Part shown: positions 49,149 through 60,276 of the stretch, piece by piece
Numbering within the stretch: position 1 is the first letter of the stretch
Layout of the letters: every line of letters starts with the position of its first letter
DNA from: Entoloma clypeatum
Lineage: Eukaryota > Basidiomycota > Agaricomycetes > Agaricales > Entolomataceae
Assembly (NCBI GenBank): GCA_963565915.1
Contig: OY751487.1
Span: 2,976,001 to 3,040,000, forward strand
DNA: 64,000 bases
Direction: 5' to 3'
Notes under the pieces: generated by a model
The model's input: only the letters and a program-made list of their open reading frames with translations
Told to the model about the DNA's origin: nothing
The model's database searches: none
Made by a program: the position numbers and the translations under genes

Positions 49149-50758
49149 TTATGGAGGGGTGGAAGAGGGATGTTTGCTGTAAGCTGGACTAATTTTCCGA
49201 CTGGGATCCATGAATGCGGCAACATTCTCATCAGTAACTTTGGCTTTGCGCTGCCGAAGGCGATCAGTCCCACAGTATCGTCATAGAAGGATGTATATCC
49301 TCACGTCCTGGAAATCTCCTACGAATCGCTGAATAACATCAATACATTTTGCTTTCAGCTGTCCCGTCAAAAGCTCTCCAGCCCGATATTGCTACCGCGA
49401 GAAAACACGTTATATCCAGAGTCGAAGGAGTCGATTTAAGCAAAACCGACCTTGCCGATCGTTTCTAGCTCTTCATCGTCGTCCAGAAAGAATGACAGAT
49501 ATTGGTAACTGACATCGACATTTGTATCGCCTCCAAGCCGTCTGTGTTCTTCTTCTGTCTCTTGACCACCAGAGAATCCGTGTCTATTGATTTTGTTCTT
49601 AATTTGGGCCATTTTGTCGCTCATATAAATGCTACTATTCGGATCGCTGGCACTCATCTTTGTCTGTGGTCCTTGAAGTGCAGGGAAGAATTTAGAGTAA
49701 AGACCAGCAGGTTTTTGGTATTTGAGCTTTTGAGCCACATCCCGCGTCAAGCGAAAATATGGATCCTGGTCTATTGCGCAGGGAATTACGCAGGGGACAT
49801 TGGTCGCGGCGCCAAATATCTGAGGAAAAGAGCTCGAGAAAGAGGGCGCAGCTTGTATTGCGGCAAAATGAATTTTGCCTATATTGTCCCTACATCTGGG
49901 TGAGAAGTGCTTTGTACACCACATCAGGAGACGCACGAATCGGTGAAACCAAAAGTAGCTTTCGCCTGGCTGTAAGTGATTTGCCGCGAAATCTTGGAAA
50001 TGTTTTCGTAAAATGCTCCTCCAACGTAATCGTAATTGCTAAAGATGAAAGTCCTGTCTAGATTGAATCCACAAGCTATGATGTCGCGCGCATTTTGCCT
50101 CGCAAAAGCTCGCGTCTGCTCCACTTTGAGCTCATGTTTAAATAGAAATTTTTCGTCATCTTAACGGGAGTTCCAGAGAGGCGGAAAATGGATGGGACAA
50201 GCCACTCACCTGTTAATTGGACGACCAAAGGCACATCAAATACGTCTTGCAACCACCTGATTGCGAAGAACATCAGTGTTTAGCTGAAATCCAACGCTAG
50301 CCACCAACTTGGTGAACACGAAAGGGATCATATGGCCCAAATGCATACTGTCGCTACTCGGCCCTCGGCCCGTATACAGAAAGAAAGGCTTGCCCTGTTC
50401 GTAGCGGTCTAGGATTTTATCAAAATCTCTGATACGTTCTCAACGACGACGGGGAACGGGGTAGTAATCTGCTCACCGATGGGAGAAAAACATCCCGCGT
50501 CGAAGGAATACGTGTGGACGCTTTCCCGTCAGCTTTTCGAATCGCTCCAGGAGAGCCTGGTCCACTCGGCGGGTGCCAAATTGGTGAACAAGCTTGTCGT
50601 AATCGATGGCGTGCTGCTTGCCATCGGCAGAGACGGAACCCTGGACATCCCAGGGGGTGACAACTTGATCTTGCTCCGACAGCGCGTCTGAGGTCTGACT
50701 GTGTATGAGGATGAGTGAGCAGGCCAATGGGGAGAAGATGGTGGACGCACGAAGCCAT
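49149..50758 (-). CDS. Tryptophanyl-tRNA synthetase, cytoplasmic
   Basis: Class I enzyme that charges tRNA-Trp. The first coding exon is only 8 nt (ATGGCTTC, 50751-50758) and splices to give [20 protein letters not shown]. Then come [59 protein letters not shown] (HIGH-type signature HLGH), [75 protein letters not shown] and [20 protein letters not shown] (KMSKS loop as KMSAS). The C-terminal exons give [20 protein letters not shown] and [20 protein letters not shown], with stop at 49149-49151. All catalytic motifs are intact. Divergent from NOT4 with 165 bp between starts. Confidence 0.94.
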
Positions 50759-50923
50759 TGACTTTGGACTTGCCAATCGCAGGGGCCGATAAGTGATCTG
50801 GGCACGTGGTAGCAAACACGGCCAATCAGAACGTGGGAATGAGCGAGTGCGCGCTGAAAACGGGTGTTCACCTCGTCAAACCTCGTTCTGTAAAAGTCAA
50901 ATCCCACCTACATCTCGTCCATC

Positions 50924-53900
50924 ATGTCCGCTGCTCGCCTTCACCCTCACCATTCTCTCCCTGCACCCGTCGTCCACGCAGGTTTTGCAGCATCTCAATC
51001 CAAGTCCCATGTCCTGGCTGGTGTCCAAGACGCGTATTGGAGCGACGATGAGGCGGTGGGCAGCCCCTCCATCGATTTTTCACCGCCATATCTTACGTTC
51101 CGATGAACAGGAGGACACAGAATGCCCCCTTTGTTCAGAAGAGATGGATATATCAGATCTCAATTTTAAGCCCTGCATCTGTGGCTATCAGGTAGTCAAG
51201 GCTCATCCCCACACCTTGCGTCCCTGATACGTCGTACCACCAGATATGTCGTTTCTGTTGGCACCACATCAAGGAAAACTTGAACAAACGATGCCCTGCC
51301 TGTCGTCGTGTTTATACCGACGAAGCCGTCGAGTTCAAACCCATTCCTACACAGGAGTTTGTCATTTCCATTTCAGTATTCTTCGCATAGCTTGCATCTA
51401 ACGATGTATCTCATGATCGCATCAGTCACAAGAGGCTCACTCAACATAAGAAGCAGCGGGAGCGGGAACGTAAGGAACTGGACATTCTTGGCAGGCGTCA
51501 TCTTGCCAATGTACGTGTTGTCCAACGCAATGTTGTCTACATCGTAGGTATAGGCCCCCGATTTGCGAAAGAGGAGGTATGTCTCCACGATCGTCTGACT
51601 TACTACAATCATTATGCGGTTCCATGTCTTCTACACAGCTTATACCAACCTTGCGCTCCAACGAGTACTTCGGCCAATATGGGAAGATCACCAAGATTTT
51701 GCTAGTCAAACGAACGCTCACGGGCGGCGGCAATGCCGTCGTTGGGCTGTACATCACTTATCATCGGAAAGAAGATGCGGCGCGATGCATCTCTTCTGTC
51801 GACGGCACAGCTTCTCCGAGCGGTGGGCGTGAGATATTGCGAGCAAGCTACGGTACAACCAAGTATTGCTTGACATTTTTGCGCGGAGTGTCGTGCAGTG
51901 ACCATAGCTGCATGAACCTACACGAATGGGGCGATGAAAAAGACTGCTTCACTAAGGAGGATTTGACTACTTTGCATGTGCTCTTTCAAGCGTCTCAGTC
52001 GGGATTCCTGACAAGTGCCTACTAGGAAACACACAATGAAGACAACGGAAACTAGGTCCAGGAATGCCGGAATTTCTGCAAAGAAAGGTGAAGACACAGA
52101 TGGTTGGATTTTCCTCGTCATGTTTAGTAAGCTAGATGCTGACTCGTGCAACTTCAGCCACCCTACCCCGTACAGCTGCGTGGGGACAAAAGGCACAGGG
52201 TGTTCCGGCCAGTAATGCAGTGTCAAATGTAGGAGTAGCGGTGCGACAACCCCGACGTGGTGCGGGGACGCGACAGCAGCGCAGCTCTGGTACCGCTCAT
52301 CATGAAACTCGTGCCATGAATACTCGAGCTTCAACCCAGGATCCGAAACCTTCGACAATGACCAAGCCATCCTTGCAAACTTCGTCACCCACTCCTTCAT
52401 ATTCTGTACAGCAACAGGTATCTTCTGCGACCTCACCAAAAAAACTACGCACAAAGAAAGAATTGACACAGCCGGCATTATCACAGTCTCCTGCTCCATC
52501 ATCTTTGGCTGACTCCGATGCTGAACCAGGCATTCCAGCCTCGATGCCCCAATCTCCAGCGGAGCGATGTCTCCCCACGGAATCCATGCAACCTCCCCTT
52601 GCTGCTCCTCTTGTGCCGCCCGGCCTTTCTGCAGCGCTCCCGGCTCCTTCTGCTCCCCCAGGCCTGCCATGTCCAAGCCGTCCACCTCGTGTAGAGACAG
52701 CTTCGCCCCAAACACCTCTTCTAGCTTCCCAGTCGTCGTATCAGATGTCAAACGCTGCTCGTGCGCTGCTCGATGATGTTAAGGCTCGGTGGGAAGCCGC
52801 TTTACCAGCAACGATAGGCTCTAGCCCATTCCCTGATTTTGATAGAACCCTGCAAACATTAAGCGGCGGTGAGAATGGTGGATTCAGCTTTAATTTGGAT
52901 CCAAAGTTGGCAAAAAATGAAGAAGATAATTCCTCGTTGCCAGATTTCGCAGTAGAGGCGAATTTACCCTTTCATGGCTCATATACTGATGCATTTTCCC
53001 CGCTACGAGGTCCCTCCGAGTCGTCTCCTGCCTTGACAGCTCCTCCAGGTTTGCCCTATCGTCACCATCCCAACCGTCTCATCTACGAGCCTCTAGCAGC
53101 ACGGATTTCGGCTGTCGCTGGACTTGAAAGAGAGATATCCAGTGGGCTGGGTTATATGGGCTCTTTCAATCCCTTTGGAGACGGGACCGAGGAGCACACA
53201 TTAATGTCAGAGTCTACACTTCGTCGACCTCATAATACTGCCCTCGATGACGACCCTAGTCAAAAGGTCTCCCGATTCGGTTTTGCACGTGGGCGCCAGG
53301 GTTCCACCGCTACTGCCTCTCCTCCGCATGTCCTATCTCCCCTCAGCACTAGTAATGATATCCAACCTCATTCAAGTGAGCTGTTTGCACAGCTCCAATG
53401 GCCAAAACATACGCAACAGAATCACAGCCAGATAGAGAAGGGCTCTACAAGCAGCTCACCTGTTCTTCATCAGGCTGCGCCATCCGCGTTTGCATTACAA
53501 CCCACTGCATTCCAAAGCTTTACTTCAAGTGTAACAGAGGCCCAGCTTCGTGATTTCATACAAGCCAGTAAAGACCGTGTATTTCATGCTAGTGGTGTTG
53601 GTAAGGACTCTTCTTCCTCTTATAATCAAGACCCCTATTGATCACCATGTAGAAGGACATCCGTTGTCCAATGTTATGTCCCATTCAGCGCAGTTCAACG
53701 ATCCTGCCATCGTGTCAACTCCCTTTATATCTCCTGTACCAGATCTGCTTTACAGTCACCTATCCTACGGACCTCCACCAGGTCTGTCCTTCCCGCATGG
53801 AACAACGCAAAACATATCTGTGAATGTCCATCCCACTAGTGGGACAGAAAGCACATCGGCTCATGGTGAGTCCCTTTGTTATCCTTTCGAGGGGAGGGAG

Positions 53901-55601
53901 GACAGTGTACCAAGTGCCGTGCTTTCTCAGTGCGGAAAAGTAGTAATCAGCATTGATGGATCATCAAATCACGCTTCCATCTTCATTCCCTGCACCCTGT
54001 AATGGACTATTTCCTCGGCTCGCAAATTTCCCGACACCGCTATATCATCGATGAGCTCTCCCTCCCCTTGGTATGGTGCCCACGTCTTCTGAGCTGATTT
54101 CCTTTTTGTCTCTCTTCCTCTATTCTCTTTTGGAATTTTAGTCTCAACGAGATATTCACCTGTGCCTTCGTTGGTTCTGTCCTCCTCCGACTTCCCCGCC
54201 CTTGCTGCTAGTCCAATAGAGTCCAGTATGGGTGAGGCATCGCCATCTACGAAAAGCGCAGACATCAAATCACAGGAACAGGCCGAGCGCAAGGCTTCCA
54301 AGAAAGCTGTCGCAGCTGAAAAGGCAGCTGAGCGGCAGAAATTAGCTCAAGAACGGGCTGCTGTGAAAGCTGCAGAACGTGCAAAGATTGCTCGGGAGAA
54401 AATGATAGAAAAAGAGAAAATCATGATTCCGCAGGAACTATCGAATTCAGCGAAGGAACTTCAGGGGCAGGCGCTTAAAGTTGCGAACTCAGAGAGAGGG
54501 CGATCCTCCCACGTGGAGCAATCTCCTCCAGTCGAAAAGGAGAAGGACAGGGGCAATCATCTCAAAACAGTCATTGCCAAGTCAAGGGACCTTAAACACC
54601 TTAATCAAACCGTAAAGCCTTCGAAACTGGCCTTGTTGGCAAAAACGTCCTCACCATTGGCAGACCCTGCGCCGCAAGTGCCGATTTTATCCAAAAAGCC
54701 GAAGAAAAACAAGCCTATTACGAAGACAATAAAGATCACAAAAGAAGATGTATCTTTGCATGATGAGACGTCAACTATCCCTTCAACAGTCGAAGGTGCC
54801 CTTTTCCCGACAGACTCAAGTTCAACCGACTCTCGGTCACATTCATTGGATCGCAACACACCGACACCGATTGAAGATCTGCTGGAAGAAATTGACATCT
54901 TCAATCCAGGGATGGATCTTCTTAACCACCCTTTTTTCGACACTCACAGGCTCAATCCTACTGCCACGATGCCCTTGGAATATGGTCCTCTAGTGCACGC
55001 GTTGTCTGCACTTTCTGTAGGCGGAGGATCATTTGCAAACAATATGCCTTCAGGATCCATCGACAATGCTGTCTCATCCTTCCAACAATTATTGGAGACC
55101 CTGACACAGACTATTTCTGACCTCCTACGACTCCTGCCTCGTACTACTTGGGACGATAGCTCTTCCTTCGATGGTGTATTGCGCGATATGCTCAAGGGTG
55201 ATGATTTCCTTGATGACGCCGGTGATGAAGGGCGGGGTAAAGAGGACGAAGTAGCTGCATTGACTCTTGCATTAGAGCGTCGCGCAAGATGGATGGAGGT
55301 TCAATTGTCAAAATTGGAGGAATTGCATCGCGACATCAACACGGCTGCCGTCCGAGCTGTACTATCCTTCAACGATAATGGCTGGGATCGACACACGTTT
55401 CTACCTCGCGTGGGAAACAGCCTCCGTCGTTTCGACAGCATCGGGTTGATTGAAGAAGACGGAGTAGTGAGATCTATGAGTTCTGCGGAACTGGGAGAAA
55501 AACTCGCTGTTGCAAAGGAGGCGGCAGTCTTTGCGGAGGCAGAGGTTCGTGAGGCGATGGAGAGGATACAGTTGATTCGCCCAGCTGGGACTTCGATATG
55601 A
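50924..55601 (+). CDS. NOT4/CNOT4-like E3 ubiquitin ligase of the CCR4-NOT complex
   Basis: RING-type ligase linked to mRNA decay and co-translational quality control. Exon 1 (MSAARLHPHHSLPAPVVHAG to YWSDDEA) splices to EDTECPLCSEEMDISDLNF, the C4C4 RING finger that continues ICRFCWHHIKENLNKRCPAC. Then a basic coiled-coil linker (LTQHKKQRERERKELDILGR), an RRM (VVQRNVVYIVGIGPRFAKEE, YFGQYGKITKILLVKRTL, GGREILRASYGTTKYCLTFL) and a CCCH-like finger (CSDHSCMNLHEWG). A long disordered Ser/Pro-rich tail follows. Near the C-terminus is a Lys/Ala-rich helix (KKAVAAEKAAERQKLAQERA), ending with a conserved-looking acidic/helical block (WDRHTFLPRVGNSLRRFDSI) and stop 55599-55601. One exon junction near 51990-52030 is not resolved with a normal-length intron. 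The length is large for the family because of the tail. Confidence 0.88.
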
Positions 55602-56054
55602 TAATTAAAATATTGTTCAAATCCCGGTAATAAATCAATTTCTAATATTCTTTTGCGTCTACCTGCATGCTAGGACTTAACCACCCTCTCTTATTGGGGA
55701 GCTTGCTCTCCTTTGTACTGCTGACCCCGAAAAAGTGATCCTTCTGTAACATCAGCAAAAGCGCAATAAGTGGGGATTGCATTGTGAGAAATATATATCT
55801 GAACTAACATTGAAAGTATGTGGGATACCATTGACATGAACTTCGCATCTTCTGTAAAATGAGGTCCATCCATATCAAAATAATTTTTTCCTGAGTTGGT
55901 GATGCAGGATGTTATTTAATTGGATGCTTAGTGCAAACCTGGAATGTGCATTGGGTTCTCAAATGAAGATTTCATTGTCACATATTTTTGTTCACAGGAT
56001 GGACAATGGTCTGAATTTCCTCTCAAAGTTTGTGGAAAAAAGAAAAAGTAAGTC
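55602..56054. other. AT-rich DNA downstream of NOT4, no gene seen
   Basis: Begins the repeat compartment. It should contain the NOT4 3' UTR. Base composition becomes more AT-rich; no conserved frame was found. Confidence 0.5.
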
Positions 56055-56701
56055 AAAATTGCAAGGGGGTGGCGGAACAGAAAAAATATACCGGGGGTCC
56101 AACTTTTTTTTTTCAGGCCCCAGGGACCCCCCCCCCCCCCACTGCCCCCTCGTTCCTAATTTAGTATGTTGTACTCACACATATATGTTTTTCCAAGAAT
56201 AAATGACATGAAAAACAAAAAAAAACCATAAGCGCACGATGGGAAGCAGAAATGTATTGCCTGGCCACCTCTCGTTCCACACCGTCCCAGTCCCCACCCG
56301 CACCCAGCCCCATCATGCCCATTCACCGTCCTCGACTCCTCACAGACAGCGCACACAACCCCCCTCCTGTGTCATGTTCACCCTGCCTGAGGGGATGCTG
56401 TGGGTCAAGGCTGTCCCACCCCTGGTTGTGCGTGACATTGCAAGGGAGCTGGTTCCCGACTCATGTGTGTGGGTCTCTGACAAGGTGCTGGCAGGGTGGA
56501 GCACAGAAGAACCATTGAAAGGCGAGCAGGCTAGGTCACCTTCCACCTGCATGCTGGGCAAAGGGTTTGGCAGTTGTGTGGGACTGCCATTTTTGGTAGG
56601 ATTATATCATAATTCGGGGTGTGCAACTTTTTTTTTTCTCTGGGTGGGACCCCCCCCATCCCAGGTCCGGGATTCCGGTTCCGCCACCCCCTTGCAAAAT
56701 T
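56055..56701. mobile_element. 635-bp MITE-like element with 18-bp perfect terminal inverted repeats and 6-bp flanking duplication
   Basis: The left end 56061-56078 (GCAAGGGGGTGGCGGAAC) is the exact reverse complement of 56678-56695. Both sides are flanked by AAAATT (56055-56060 and 56696-56701), as expected of a target-site duplication. The interior has a T-run and a run of 14 C near the left end, a T-run and C-run in mirror order near the right end, and an open frame (56239-56709) with no recognisable domain. It is too short for a transposase, so it would be non-autonomous. The superfamily is not assigned. Confidence 0.7.
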
Positions 56702-57557
56702 GTGAATAATTTGGGAATCTGACTTCAAGCTTCATGGAAGATTACAGTGTAACATGAGGTTGTGCAAAAGGTGGCATTTTTCTTCACACTGTTTTCTGAG
56801 AATCCCATCTGAAACAGAGGTGGAGACAAGTTCAGATTCCTCTTGACAACGAGGGCCGATGTTATATCCATCTCCGAATCTCCGATCCACTCCGATCGTC
56901 CTCTGAATCTCCAATCCTGTTAAGTAGGTGAAACGTTGGAGCTTCGTTGGAGTCTGTCAGAGGTCAGACATAGGACTGAGACCGGAGTAGAACTCCGGAA
57001 ATGTGGAGGAACAACAAAGGGGAGGGATGTGGCTTCAATGTATGTGTTGCACCGCCGTTTGTTGGATAAGGTGTCCCAATTTCAAGAGGTTGGAGGTGTG
57101 GAGGTTCCCGGAGAGATCTCGGTAAGGGACACACTGATGTGAAGTGGTCGGACGATGTCAGAGTTGTGACTCAGACACAGTACTGAGCTCATTGAAGGGT
57201 AACAATGGAGGAAGAGCGGAAGATGATGATGTCATTGGCGTATTGTACCACTGCGAAGATCTCTGGCATGAACTGAGAGTAGAGGAGTGAACTTGGTTGA
57301 TATTCGAACTGAGGAACTACAGGTATGGTACGAGCTTAAATATCTAAATGTGATTACTTTACGGAGATGGTCAGAGTAGGTCCGGAGTTGTGGCGTAAGT
57401 TGCCAGCGACTGTATCAAACATCGGAGATGTTGGTCAGCGGACCATGCAGAAAAGGTGATGCATAGGTAAACGGGAATATGGATATGAAATGCATAAAGG
57501 CATGGAGTTATGAATATGAAATGCATGATGGCAACGTGCGGAGATGCAGAGGTAACT
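56702..57557. other. Repeat-compartment DNA, possible weak reverse-transcriptase relic
   Basis: No intact gene. On the minus strand around 57215-57300 the text FAVVQYANDIIIF resembles the YADD box of non-LTR reverse transcriptases with Asp changed to Asn, but the surrounding frame is not convincing. Otherwise nothing recognised. Confidence 0.25.
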
Positions 57558-57794
57558 AGTGTTTGAGGGTTCAGTTCGGTTCGGTTTTTTGCCTCCGAGG
57601 GGCATAGACCGAGACCGAGACTGGTCTTCATATATGAGAAAAGGGCAAAAAACCAGACTGGACCACTCAGGATCAGACCATCAGACCCATGAACGGTGGA
57701 CTGAACTGGTCTGTACCGGTTAGAACCGGTTTGGTGGGTTGATGAATTATACATGGTGGCTATATATATACAGTTATATGTATGGGAGTGGTAG

Positions 57795-58112
57795 CCATTG
57801 GGCATGAACAGAGGCTGTTTGACACGTTGGGCGCGATTCGGCGGCTTTGGGCATGAGTGGAGGCTGTTGGGCGTGATAGGGGGCATTGGACGTGGGTGGA
57901 TGCCGTTGGGCACAAAGGGAGGCCATTGGGCATGAGAGGGGGCCATTGGGCACAGAAGGGGCCGTTGGGCGTGGGTGGAGGCGTTGGGCATGAACAGAGG
58001 CCGTTGTCCACAAAAGTAGGCCGTTGGGTGCTAGAGGGGGCGATAGCGGGCCGTTGGCCACAAGTGGTGGTCATTGGCCATGAGTGGTGGGCGTTGGGCG
58101 GAGGTGGTGGCC
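57795..58112. repeat. Minisatellite of degenerate 20-bp units
   Basis: About 15 head-to-tail units of 19-20 bp with consensus close to CGTTGGGCATGAGTGGGGGC. Examples run consecutively from about 57906: CGTTGGGCACAAAGGGAGGC, then CATTGGGCATGAGAGGGGGC. Because 20 is not a multiple of three, all frames cycle through the unit, and the minus-strand open frames here (HAQRPLLCPMAPSHAQW-type) are by-products. Confidence 0.85.
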
Positions 58113-59148
58113 ATATGGAGTGGAGGTGGGGGATAAAAAGAACTGTGGGAACGTTTTGCTGGCCGTCGACTTATGGTTTGACTTTTGGCAATTGCCAAGG
58201 TGCTCGGCAGTCAATGCTGAGCGAGTGTGTCGTTGAAACTCACGGCCTCAATGCCCAAACCGTGGCATCACAGGCCTCAAATATACTTATTAACTGATTT
58301 AGGGATGTTTATAAACCTATAAGAAGTAAATATACAATTAGATACATGAGCCATGTATGGTAGAGAGTCTGGGCAGCAAATTGATGTATCAAATCACATT
58401 GTAAATCATGATAAACAGTGCATCATGAGTTACCTCAAACACAAAAAACATCATTTCCTCACTTTCTCCTTTCCACAACCCCTTTAAACTACATGTAGTA
58501 AATATACTATTGCAACATTGTATGTAAACCTATTCAGACCATGCAAATAAAATTCAAGGACTTAATAAGGTGAATATAAGCAAAATAGGTTGACAATTTG
58601 ACCAGAAAATTTTACTTCAGCTTTGGATTTTCCTCATTCAGGGGACCACACAGCACATCTGTGTTTCAAATTTGGTGCATTCATTATGGAGATATAACAC
58701 TTTTACTGAAATATGCACATTTCATCATTTCTATCTTATCTAGAGATCCAAAAATTATACAAGGTGTTTCAGAAGGTGAATACATATATATTGATGAGTT
58801 CTATCATGTTAAACTACTATTAGATCATGAGGAAGGCACCGCGCGCGCCTGCACAATGCATTTGCACGTTGTTTACCATTGTTTGGTGTAAAGCATCGCA
58901 TCGCTATATGCTCAAATCCGTGGCAAAAATTCATAGAATAAATACATAGTTATTGACATATGATACTCTAGTACATAATTGATATAGTCTGTAAGCTTAC
59001 TTCCTCCTGTGTAGCCATATTATGGAGAAATGCGATGTTTTTTAGGTTTGTTTACATATATTTGACACATTTGATGTGCGTGTATCGTGCATCATCCAAC
59101 GTCGAATCGACGCATCCACCCATTGCTCACTCCGCAATGAGAGGCATG

Positions 59149-59240
59149 CAGATATAACAAAAATAACACAGTAATAATAGTACAGATACAACAAAAATAG
59201 CACTGTAAACACAGATACAAAAAAATAACACTGTAATCAT
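59149..59240. repeat. Three degenerate tandem units of about 30 bp, A-rich
   Basis: Units resemble ACAGATACAACAAAAATA followed by GCACTGTAA. Copies begin near 59149, 59183 and 59210. Lies in the AT-rich part of the 57558-59656 element. Confidence 0.5.
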
Positions 59241-59475
59241 ATATGTTTCAGCTATGTTTTCACCATGTTTCACTCAATTCTTAACCTTTGTGACTCTGAG
59301 CAAGAGTCTATATACAAGCTAGAAATGTATTCCACTCAGTTGTAGCTTCAAAACAAGCCTTAGACCAAAGAAATTGGACTATAAATATCTAGAATATTAT
59401 GCAGATTACTGAAAAATCTCCAAAAATTGTAGAATATTAGGGGGGGGGGGGGGTTGGAGGTGTATTCCAAAGGGC

Positions 59476-59513
59476 AAAAAGACCGGTCTAGACATGTTTA
59501 GACTGGTCTTTTT
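59476..59513. repeat. Imperfect palindrome AAAAAGACCGGTCTAGA / TTTAGACTGGTCTTTTT
   Basis: Two arms around a short centre at 59493-59496, differing at one or two positions. It could fold into a hairpin on either strand. Sits just inside the right end of the 57558-59656 element. Confidence 0.7.
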
Positions 59514-59538
59514 GTGGTCTAAGTCAAAAAAAAATCTA

Positions 59539-59595
59539 GACTGAACTGCAGTCTAAATTTTCTAAAACATATAGACCTTAGACTGCAGTTCAGTC
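59539..59595. repeat. Perfect 18-bp inverted repeat with 21-nt loop
   Basis: GACTGAACTGCAGTCTAA at 59539-59556 is the exact reverse complement of 59578-59595. The loop is 59557-59577. Strong potential hairpin in the subterminal part of the candidate hAT-like element. Confidence 0.8.
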
Positions 59596-59657
59596 CAACA
59601 TGGTCTATTTTTCAGTTCAGTTCAGTCCAGTTCAGGTCTATGAACCTTCGAACACTA

Positions 59658-60027
59658 CTTAGGGAGCTAGCACAAACCATTGATGCTTGCCACTGGGAAT
59701 GTTAGCGTGAGAAATCCTGCTCCGACAAGTCCACATTCAAATCCAAAAAAATCTGAAGCTAAAACTCCCTCCACGAACTCTGATAAAAACTCCAAAGCCA
59801 AACTGCAGACACAGAACCAGGGCAAACAGTTGAAGCCTTCCTCCGCTCCCAAGTCTGACATCTCTGACAAACTTGGAAAAGTAACTCTGGAGGAAAGCAA
59901 ACACCGTTTTGACAACAACCTCTGCATGTTTTGTGGCAAAGCAGGACACATCAGCAAAGTAGTCCCAGGGCTTGTAGTAAGCCATAGCAAACTCACTCAC
60001 ATGCATAGCGCCCATAGCACTGTGTAG
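59658..60027 (+). pseudogene. Ty3/gypsy gag fragment with damaged zinc knuckle
   Basis: ELAQTIDACHWE at 59666 onward, then a frame break, then a Lys/Ser-rich stretch (KLQTQNQGKQLKPSSAPKSD, ISDKLGKVTLEESKHRFDNN) leading to LCMFCGKAGHISKV. This is the end of a gypsy Gag: the CCHC knuckle has its first two Cys and the His, but the fourth ligand is Val. Homology ends right there and short CATAGCA-type repeats begin. The orientation is opposite to the pol fragment at the right end of the window, so the two are not one element as they stand. Confidence 0.6.
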
Positions 60028-60160
60028 TGACCTCACTGGCAGGCATAGCAATGTAGCACTAAAGCATTGTAACATCATAGTACCATAGCATTGTAGTATA
60101 GAAACCTGGTAGCATCATAGTATTGTAGTCTTATAGCCTGGTGTAGTACTCAATATTTCT
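60003..60160. repeat. Short CATAGCA/CATTGTAG-type interspersed repeats
   Basis: Many overlapping variants of CATAGCACTGTAG, CATAGCATTGTAGT and CATCATAGTATTGTAG. Similar short motifs (GCTACATAGCACTACATAGC) lie on the other side of the foldback-like element at 62260-62365. Confidence 0.5.
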
Positions 60161-60276
60161 ACCACAAGCCTAGGTGTTTTCTTTTCTTAAATTTTTTCTT
60201 TCTACGAAATACTCACAGCTGCTAAAAGTCAAATTATAATGTGAGAACATGCATCGAATATTGAGCTACACCGAAA

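Larger units (their letters stand above)
57558..59656. mobile_element. 2.1-kb candidate non-autonomous DNA transposon with 16-bp imperfect inverted ends (hAT-like)
   Basis: The left end 57558-57573 reads AGTGTTTGAGGGTTCA. The right end 59641-59656, reverse-complemented, reads AGTGTTCGAAGGTTCA (14 of 16 identical). ACT flanks both ends (57555-57557, 59657-59659), at most a 3-bp duplication. Just inside both ends are repeated GGTTCGG / GACTGAACTG-type motifs, resembling the subterminal motif arrays of hAT elements. Inside are a 20-bp-unit minisatellite (57795-58112), an AT-rich stretch without genes (58300-59440) and a run of 14 G (59440-59453). No transposase is seen. An hAT would normally leave an 8-bp duplication, which is absent, so the assignment is tentative. 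Confidence 0.45.

Noticed and set aside
56239..56709. 156-codon open frame inside the 635-bp element
   Set aside because: No transposase or other motif, and it runs into the inverted repeat end; probably chance.
57371..57991. Long minus-strand open frame rich in Pro, Ala and His
   Set aside because: It is a translation of the 20-bp minisatellite; similar frames are open in several phases and no domain is visible.
58598..58891. 97-codon open frame in AT-rich DNA
   Set aside because: No family features; open frames of this size are expected by chance, and the region lies inside a candidate transposon.
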